Shown: positions 15,054 to 19,824 of the stretch, in pieces
Numbering within the stretch: the stretch's first letter is position 1
Layout: each line of letters begins with the position of its first letter
NCBI GenBank assembly: GCA_030765605.1
Contig: JAVCCG010000147.1
Location: 1-19,824, forward strand
Reading direction: 5' to 3'
Length of the DNA stretch: 19,824 nucleotides
Origin: Candidatus Alcyoniella australis
GTDB lineage: Bacteria; Lernaellota; Lernaellaia; JAVCCG01; Alcyoniellaceae
Notes under the pieces: model-generated
Told to the model about the DNA's origin: nothing
What the model saw: the letters and a program-made list of their open reading frames with translations, nothing else
Database searches by the model: none
Position numbers and translations under genes: made by a program

Positions 15054-16622
15054 CTACGGCTTCACCCGCACCCAGAGCCGGACGATCGAGGGTTCGCCGC
15101 GCTTGTTCACGCGCTGTACCCGTACCAGGTAGTCGCCCGCCGCGTCGTAGCTATGCTCGATTTGGGCGTAGCCGCCCACGGGGCTGCTGTCCGACTCGGT
15201 ATTCGCAAGCGGACTGCCGTCGCCGAAATCCCAGACCTCTGACCCGCCACCGATGCCGATCAGCCGTGCCTTGAACACAACCGACTCCCCGGCCCGCACC
15301 TGTTGCGAGGGGTAATGCGCCGCGTGCAAATAGCTGTAGAGCGGCAGGTGATTGCGATGCACGATCTGCACTACCGCCGGATCAAAGGCCGTGTTGCCCT
15401 GATCGTCGCGCACCTGGAGCAGCTCGGTGAAAAACCCCGGCTGGTCGTAAACCCGCGAGACTCGCTGACCGCTCGCAATTTGGCCGTCGTGGAAGTGCCA
15501 GCGATACTCTACGATTTGGCCCGCCATACTTCGCGAGCGCGAGCCATCGAGCTCGATCAGGTCGCCCGGCACGCCGTAGCGATGGGGCCGCGCCACTGCG
15601 ATCAGCCGCGGATCGTGCTGCTCGAGGTAGGCCTCCCAGAGGTAGGCGTAGGCCGCCTCAGTGCCCCACAGACCCGATGGCTGCTCGCAGATAATCTCGA
15701 AGTGCAGATGCGACCAGCCGCCGCTCGATCCCTCCTTGCCCAGCAGGCCGATCGGCTGACCCGCAACGACCTGCTCCCCGATTCGCACCTCGGGAAAAGC
15801 GCCGTAGAGGTGGCTGTAGCGATAGAACCAGCCGCGATCGTCGAGCAGGTAGACCACGTCGATGCGATCGCGCCCCATGTGCTGCTCGAGCTGCGCCGGG
15901 GTCTGCTCATAGCCCGGCAGCACCTCGCCGTGGGCCAGCACCACCAGACCGGCGGTCGCCGCGGCCACCGTGTCCAGCGCCTCGACCCCGCCCAGATCCA
16001 CGCCCGAGTGGTAGTAGATCGAACGCATGAACGGCAGGTAATCGTCAGTGGGCTCGTTGCCCGCCTGCGTGCGATTCTCCATCCAGCGCTGCTGCGGCAG
16101 CGGATAGTAAAAATCGTCCGCGCAAAACAGCGGGCACCCATCGCGCCAGACGCGCAGGCGCGCGTCCCGTTGCAGACCCCAGCGGTCCTCGTTGCTGTTC
16201 GCGTAGTAGTCCGCGGTGACCGGGCAATCCAGTTGCACGCCGTTGATCGATATTGGCAGCGTGTAGTTGCCCGACTCGATCCACAGCGCAGTGCCGTTCA
16301 CCGCGACCTGGACCAGTGAACGCCGTAACGCACCGCGTTTATCGTCAAATTCGCTTTGAACTTGCAGCAGCTCGATCTCGATCGGATCGCGGCCCTGGAA
16401 CTCCACCTGGACTGACTCGCCGATCCTCAGATCAAAGACCCGGCGCATGCCGCACTCAAGATTGCCGTCGGATACTCCGGGGTCGGGTCGCTGCGTCGAC
16501 GAATCTTCTACGCCGTCAGCCTGGCCGGAGCAGCACGCGCAGCACGTCACCAACATCAGCAGCAATGCGCAAAGAACAGTTGAGCGACGAAAGTCCATCG
16601 AGGAAAATATTATCCAGTTCAT
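15054..16622 (-). CDS. Exported M23 (LytM-type) peptidase with PKD domains
   Basis: 522 residues from ATG 16622; ATG 16598 (residue 9) is an equal candidate, and neither has a strong Shine-Dalgarno. A hydrophobic signal segment (15-26) runs into TCCACC, so lipidation at one of these Cys residues is possible. After an unrecognised N-terminal domain with paired Cys comes the M23 fold: YHSGVDLGG (zinc ligands His205, Asp209), YSHL (His271) and SHLHFE (His305, His307). All catalytic positions are present, so it should be an active zinc endopeptidase cutting peptidoglycan cross-bridges or other Gly-rich peptides. Two PKD domains follow (about 345-420 and 430-520; GDLIELDGSRS..., WDFGDGS and HSYDAAGDYLVRV), which usually bind surfaces or polysaccharide. 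PKD modules after the peptidase suggest action outside the cell or at the surface. Confidence 0.9.
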   Translation of the reverse strand: MNWIIFSSMDFRRSTVLCALLLMLVTCCACCSGQADGVEDSSTQRPDPGVSDGNLECGMRRVFDLRIGESVQVEFQGRDPIEIELLQVQSEFDDKRGALRRSLVQVAVNGTALWIESGNYTLPISINGVQLDCPVTADYYANSNEDRWGLQRDARLRVWRDGCPLFCADDFYYPLPQQRWMENRTQAGNEPTDDYLPFMRSIYYHSGVDLGGVEALDTVAAATAGLVVLAHGEVLPGYEQTPAQLEQHMGRDRIDVVYLLDDRGWFYRYSHLYGAFPEVRIGEQVVAGQPIGLLGKEGSSGGWSHLHFEIICEQPSGLWGTEAAYAYLWEAYLEQHDPRLIAVARPHRYGVPGDLIELDGSRSRSMAGQIVEYRWHFHDGQIASGQRVSRVYDQPGFFTELLQVRDDQGNTAFDPAVVQIVHRNHLPLYSYLHAAHYPSQQVRAGESVVFKARLIGIGGGSEVWDFGDGSPLANTESDSSPVGGYAQIEHSYDAAGDYLVRVQRVNKRGEPSIVRLWVRVKP

Positions 16623-16676
16623 GTTGTCTTAGTCAGATTAACAAAACCGCGCGTCCCGACAAACAGTTTCTTGGGC

Positions 16677-16682
16677 TATACT
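16677..16682 (+). promoter_or_regulatory. Candidate -10 box (TATACT) for a leaderless transcript
   Basis: TATACT matches the sigma-70 -10 consensus at 5 of 6 positions. Its end lies 8 bases before the GTG at 16691, so transcription would begin at or within a base or two of the start codon. No Shine-Dalgarno is present there. The -35 region at 17-bp spacing (TCCCGA) is poor, which lowers confidence. Confidence 0.4.
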
Positions 16683-16690
16683 TTCCTGTT

Positions 16691-18325
16691 GTGGTCCCCT
16701 TACCGATTGATTTGCCGCAGCCGCCCAAACGCTCCAGGGCGCTGATCGCGCTGTGGCTGATATTGCTCTGCGCAGTATACTTGGCGTTACGCCTGCCAAG
16801 CCTGCTGGATTTGCCGCCGTTTAACGACGAGTTGGGCCATCTGCGCTGGACCCAACAGATCTTTCAAAGCCCGTCAAATGCCTTTGTCTCTTTTGATGCG
16901 GTGGGCAAGCAGCCGCTGTACTTCTGGATCTCCAGCCCGCTGATACCGTTGTTCCGCGACCCGCTGTACGCCATGCGACTGTCCGCAGTGCTCTGTGGAC
17001 TGCTGAGCTTGATCGGCACGCTGCTGCTGACGCGCGAGCTGATCGGCAATAAGTATCGCGCCGCGCCCTACCTGGTCGGCCTGCTTTATGCCCTGTGCCC
17101 CTTCGCCGTGTTCCACGATCGCCTGGGGATCATGGACCCGCTGGCAACAGCGTGGGGCGTGCTTGCCTTCTACCTGACGTACCGCATGCTCTACCGCTCC
17201 AAGCCGGGCAGCTTTTGGCTGCTGGGCCTGGTGCTCGGCGCGGCGTTGATCACCAAGCGCTACTGCGTCTACTACCTGATCTTCCCGCCGTTGCTGTGGT
17301 TGGCCGCGGCCCTGGACAAACGGCAAGCGCCCGATCGGCGTGCAACGGCGGCAGTGGCCGCAAGCTTGGCGATCGGGCTGGCAATGCGCTGGGGCGTCAA
17401 TTTCTACCCCAATCGTGCGCTGGACAGCGAACGTTTCGAGACGCTGTCGAAATATCTGCTCGGCTCGGCGCGCGGCTTGGCCGCCGGAGTGTCGGACAAC
17501 CTGAGGGTGGCGGCGGACGCCGGACTGGTCTACCTCGGCCTGCCCGCGTTGCTGCTGTTCGCGGCCTTTGCCGTGATCATGCTCTACCGCCGCCGGGCCG
17601 ACGCTCTGGCCCTGGTCCTGGTCGTGCTCGGCGCCGTGGTCATCGAGATCACGCTGGCCAACAAGCTCTACCCGCGCTACTTGCTGTTCACAGTGCCCTT
17701 CGTGCTGATCGGCGCGGCATGGGCGCTGTTTGAAATTTGCGAGCGCGCAGGCCGGATGCTCAAGTCGGCGAGGGCGCCGTTCATCGCGGCCCTGCCGCTG
17801 CTGGTGCTGGCGCTGATGGCGTCGATCTACGCTTACCACTCGTGGAGAATCGTCGACGATCCGATCCACGCGCCGCTGGCGCAGCGCGATCGCTGGCAAC
17901 ACATCGAGGGCTGGCCCGCGGGATTTGGTCTACGCGAGTCAATGGACTACATCGACCGGCAGGCGCAACACGGGCCGGTGGACGTGTTTTTCAACTACAG
18001 CATGCACATGCCGTTCAACGGTTTTAAAATCTACTTCGACGAACGCCCGGACGTGCGGCTGCATTTATCGGCCTGGCAATACGCCCTGCCCTTTTCCGAG
18101 CTGGTGGACCAACGGCTGACCCTGACCATGCCGATCCATTTTCGCTCCGATCAGCAGCTGGTGGAGCAGATCACGCCCGCGGACATGGAACGCGTTTTTT
18201 TCGTGGGCAACCTACCGCTGTTCGACCTGGCCAAGTTCGTGGAACTAAGCGGCGAGCCGCTGGAGACCGCGGCCTTTGCCAAGCCGGGCAACAAAAGCTA
18301 CATCGTGGTGATGCGGCTGCAATAA
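16691..18325 (+). CDS. ArnT/PMT-type membrane glycosyltransferase
   Basis: 544 residues from GTG 16691. The frame stays open upstream to 16253, but that part is antisense to the M23 gene and carries no membrane pattern. After a short Pro-rich N-terminus, TM1 (residues 18-38) leads to LPPFNDELGHLRW, with the Asp46-Glu47 pair in the first outer loop that in GT-C (GT39/GT83) enzymes serves catalysis. About ten hydrophobic segments follow to residue ~385, then a soluble C-terminal domain of about 160 residues. Such enzymes move a sugar from a polyprenyl-phosphate donor to a lipid or protein on the outer face of the inner membrane. Donor and acceptor are unknown here. The gene stands alone between divergent M23 and convergent DUF389-like genes. 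Confidence 0.85.
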   Translation: MVPLPIDLPQPPKRSRALIALWLILLCAVYLALRLPSLLDLPPFNDELGHLRWTQQIFQSPSNAFVSFDAVGKQPLYFWISSPLIPLFRDPLYAMRLSAVLCGLLSLIGTLLLTRELIGNKYRAAPYLVGLLYALCPFAVFHDRLGIMDPLATAWGVLAFYLTYRMLYRSKPGSFWLLGLVLGAALITKRYCVYYLIFPPLLWLAAALDKRQAPDRRATAAVAASLAIGLAMRWGVNFYPNRALDSERFETLSKYLLGSARGLAAGVSDNLRVAADAGLVYLGLPALLLFAAFAVIMLYRRRADALALVLVVLGAVVIEITLANKLYPRYLLFTVPFVLIGAAWALFEICERAGRMLKSARAPFIAALPLLVLALMASIYAYHSWRIVDDPIHAPLAQRDRWQHIEGWPAGFGLRESMDYIDRQAQHGPVDVFFNYSMHMPFNGFKIYFDERPDVRLHLSAWQYALPFSELVDQRLTLTMPIHFRSDQQLVEQITPADMERVFFVGNLPLFDLAKFVELSGEPLETAAFAKPGNKSYIVVMRLQ

Positions 18326-18341
18326 AGACTCGGACAGACCT

Positions 18342-18596
18342 CTACCACAACGAAGAGAGATAGATCGCCGCGGCGAGCAGCAGCAGCACGCGATAGCCGT
18401 CGGCCGTGGCAAAACGCCGGTCGATCACGTCCAACAGTTGTTCGATGTGCTCCGAACTCACCAGCAGGCGGATCATCATCTGACCCGAGCCGGTTTCCAG
18501 ATTCCAAACAGCCTCGATCGGCAGCTCGCGAATGATGCGCAGAGCGTCATCGCTGTCCGCCGCGGGCACGAAGATTTCGACCATTCTCAGAGCCAT
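18342..18596 (-). CDS. Truncated DUF389-type protein (N-terminal domain only)
   Basis: 84 residues from ATG 18596, with GGAGG eight bases upstream on its strand; ATG 18584 is a weaker alternative. The sequence (MVEIFVPAADSDDALRII, then GSGQMMIRLLVSSEHIEQLLD and DRRFATADGYRVLLL) follows the N-terminal soluble domain of DUF389 membrane proteins, which in full-length members leads to several membrane helices (total 300 residues or more). Here the product ends after one hydrophobic stretch (LLLLAAAIYLSSLW), and 16 bases further on the glycosyltransferase gene ends on the other strand. The membrane domain is therefore missing. With its ribosome site kept, it may be a recently truncated gene or a functional one-helix protein. 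DUF389 function is not established. Confidence 0.55.
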   Translation of the reverse strand: MALRMVEIFVPAADSDDALRIIRELPIEAVWNLETGSGQMMIRLLVSSEHIEQLLDVIDRRFATADGYRVLLLLAAAIYLSSLW

Positions 18597-18730
18597 GCGA
18601 CGCGCCTCCGATGTCGATGGAGCAATAATTTATCGTACATAACATTCGGTTCCGGGCTCAACGTTGTAGCAAATCGAAATCCGCATACAAATCTTACTGC
18701 TTGTCCGAGCAACTGTATCAATGATATCCT

Positions 18731-19540
18731 ATGGTTGTGAGACACGCAGACAAGCTTTTTTCGCTTTATGGCGACCTTGATCTGAGCATCGAGGATCTGT
18801 ATCTGCTCGAGCGATTCCAGATCGCCTATCTTCCCCAGCGCGCGCCGGACCGTGCGCTGGCCGTGGTGTTACACAAATACCCCTCGATCAAACGCTTCCT
18901 CACGGCCATGCAGCCTCAGATCGGCGATTACATCTCCGAGATCCTCAAGCGTTACGATCCGCTGGACGAGGACCGCGAGTCCGAAAAGGCCGCCCATGAA
19001 TGCATTTGGGAACTGGCCGACCTGCTGATCTACTGCAAGCATCCCGAGATCTACGACCGCCGCTCGAACCTCGGAACCGACTTCAGCTTGGCGCTCGAGG
19101 GAATCGACCTGTGCAATAAGATTGTGCTCGACGCCGGAGCGGGAACCGGCAGGCTGAGCTTCTGGGCCTGCAATAAGGCGCTAACCGTGTTCGCCGTGGA
19201 ACCGTGCTCGAGTATGCGCCACTTCATCCGCAACAAGGCCAAGCGTAAACGGATCTACAATCTCTACGCCATGGACGGCCAGCTGGATTCGCTGCAGATT
19301 CCCGAGAACGACGTGGACGTGCTTTTGACCTGCCACGCCATCGGCTGGAACCTGGAGGCCGAGCTGCGCGAGATCGAGCGCGTGGTCAAGCCCAACGGAA
19401 TCGTGGTCCACCTCAGCGGCTACAACGCGGGCGAAACCAACCCGATCCACGACACGATCACATCCGAGCAGTTCGGCTACCAAGCCGAAACGTACGCCGA
19501 GACTGACGGCGAGAAGACCAAGTACACCAAACAGTTCTGA
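18731..19540 (+). CDS. Class I SAM-dependent methyltransferase
   Basis: 269 residues from ATG 18731. No Shine-Dalgarno is visible; GTG 18737 is an alternative start. Residues 1-115 form a Leu-rich helical extension that I do not recognise. From residue 131 the Rossmann-type core is clear: VLDAGAGTGRLS (motif I, 132-143), FAVEPCSSM with Glu157 at the end of beta 2, an acidic MDGQLDSLQIPENDVDVLLT (motifs II/III) and REIERVVKPNGIVVHLSG (motif V). This is the methyltransferase type 11/25 pattern seen in small-molecule and lipid methylation. The substrate is unknown. The core is short, ending near residue 269 without the usual last strands, so substrate binding may rely on the N-terminal part. A hairpin and a membrane-protein gene follow. 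Confidence 0.85.
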   Translation: MVVRHADKLFSLYGDLDLSIEDLYLLERFQIAYLPQRAPDRALAVVLHKYPSIKRFLTAMQPQIGDYISEILKRYDPLDEDRESEKAAHECIWELADLLIYCKHPEIYDRRSNLGTDFSLALEGIDLCNKIVLDAGAGTGRLSFWACNKALTVFAVEPCSSMRHFIRNKAKRKRIYNLYAMDGQLDSLQIPENDVDVLLTCHAIGWNLEAELREIERVVKPNGIVVHLSGYNAGETNPIHDTITSEQFGYQAETYAETDGEKTKYTKQF

Positions 19541-19555
19541 TCAATATCGCCGCCG

Positions 19556-19578
19556 CGTCCTCGATCCGACCGAGGACG
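19556..19578. other. Intercistronic stem-loop
   Basis: CGTCCTCG (19556-19563) and CGAGGACG (19571-19578) form a perfect 8-bp GC-rich stem with a 7-base loop, between the methyltransferase stop and the next start. No T run follows, so it is not a standard intrinsic terminator. It could protect or process a shared mRNA. Confidence 0.5.
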
Positions 19579-19597
19579 GGTCATGCGGGAGCGGCCG

Positions 19598-19824
19598 ATG
19601 GAACAGCGCGAGCTGCGAAACCGATTGTACTGGTCCTATCATCGCGACGGCCTGTTCGACGTGTTTCTCGGCCTGGGCCTGCTGGGCTTTGGCTTGACCA
19701 TGCTCTTGGACAATGCGGCGCTGGTGGTGCTGACCTGGGGGCCCTGGCTGCTGTTCCCCGCGTCCAAGTCGTACCTAAGCTACCCGCGCATCAGCCGCGC
19801 GGAGCTGCGTGACCTGCCGCACCA
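19598..19824 (+). CDS. Small membrane protein, 3' partial
   Basis: ATG 19598 follows GGGAG at 19587-19591; the in-frame ATG at 19583 is less well placed. The frame is open to the end of the window (75 complete codons). After a charged N-terminus (RNRLYWSYHRDGLFD) there are two hydrophobic segments, FLGLGLLGFGLTMLL and ALVVLTWGPWLLFPAS, joined by a short DNA loop, then a polar stretch (SYPRISRAEL). The YW-YHRDGLFDVFLGLGLL opening resembles small uncharacterised bacterial inner-membrane proteins; I cannot name a family. It may be co-transcribed with the methyltransferase (57-bp gap with a hairpin). Confidence 0.7.
   Translation, partial: MEQRELRNRLYWSYHRDGLFDVFLGLGLLGFGLTMLLDNAALVVLTWGPWLLFPASKSYLSYPRISRAELRDLPH

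Noticed and set aside
16253-16690. 146-residue N-terminal extension of the glycosyltransferase frame
   Set aside because: It overlaps the M23 gene antisense, is Arg/Ser-rich without membrane character and has no supported start. GTG 16691 fits the family N-terminus.

Overview
This is a GC-rich window with dense bacterial coding on both strands and the standard code (TGA is used as a stop). Shine-Dalgarno motifs precede most starts. Two lipoproteins carry a lipobox followed directly by an aspartate-rich linker, and there is an RND efflux operon with a lipoprotein adaptor. Together these indicate a diderm (Gram-negative) bacterium. Poly-Asp linkers after the lipobox, secreted Kelch/PKD proteins and HEAT-repeat proteins suggest an uncultured deltaproteobacteria-like lineage (Myxococcota / Lernaellota / Bdellovibrionota type). 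That placement is inference; no rRNA or other marker is present.

Layout, left to right. (1) 1-2600: a HEAT-repeat protein that began before the window and contains recent internal DNA duplications, followed by two gene fragments, a transposase-like tail and a FadR-like ligand-binding domain without its DNA-binding half. This is a recombination-scarred stretch. (2) 2626-5547: an acidic-linker lipoprotein with a probable TIM-barrel domain, then a ribokinase-family kinase fused to deoxyribose-phosphate aldolase. (3) 5585-9791, minus strand: a two-gene RND efflux operon (inner-membrane pump and lipoprotein adaptor) with no outer-membrane factor or linked regulator. (4) 9792-10736: a regulatory and decayed region. 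It holds a near-palindrome, three GTATC repeats at exact 10-bp pitch, an intrinsic terminator on the minus strand, a broken Spy/CpxP-like (LTxxQ) periplasmic protein gene and several inverted repeats. (5) 10737-11963: a protein combining an N-terminal PH-like region, a Cys/His cluster, pentapeptide repeats and a C-terminal membrane domain. (6) 12025-12797: a broken secreted Kelch protein. (7) 12842-16622: a GH92 alpha-mannosidase-like lipoprotein converging with an M23 peptidase/PKD exported protein. (8) 16691-19824: an ArnT/PMT-like membrane glycosyltransferase, a truncated DUF389-type protein, a class I methyltransferase and the start of a small membrane protein.

The common theme is the cell envelope: export, efflux, glycan processing and periplasmic stress. 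The genes are mostly single transcription units; the RND pair is the only clear operon. At least four loci are broken or truncated (transposase tail, FadR-like fragment, CpxP-like gene, Kelch gene) and the DUF389 fragment is probably a fifth. I found no complete mobile element, CRISPR array, rRNA or tRNA. The most interesting items are the kinase-aldolase fusion, the LTxxQ remnant beside a CpxR-box-like repeat upstream of the pump, the PH/Cys-His/pentapeptide/membrane architecture, and the acidic linkers at lipoprotein N-termini together with an acidic tail ending in Cys-Cys-Gly.
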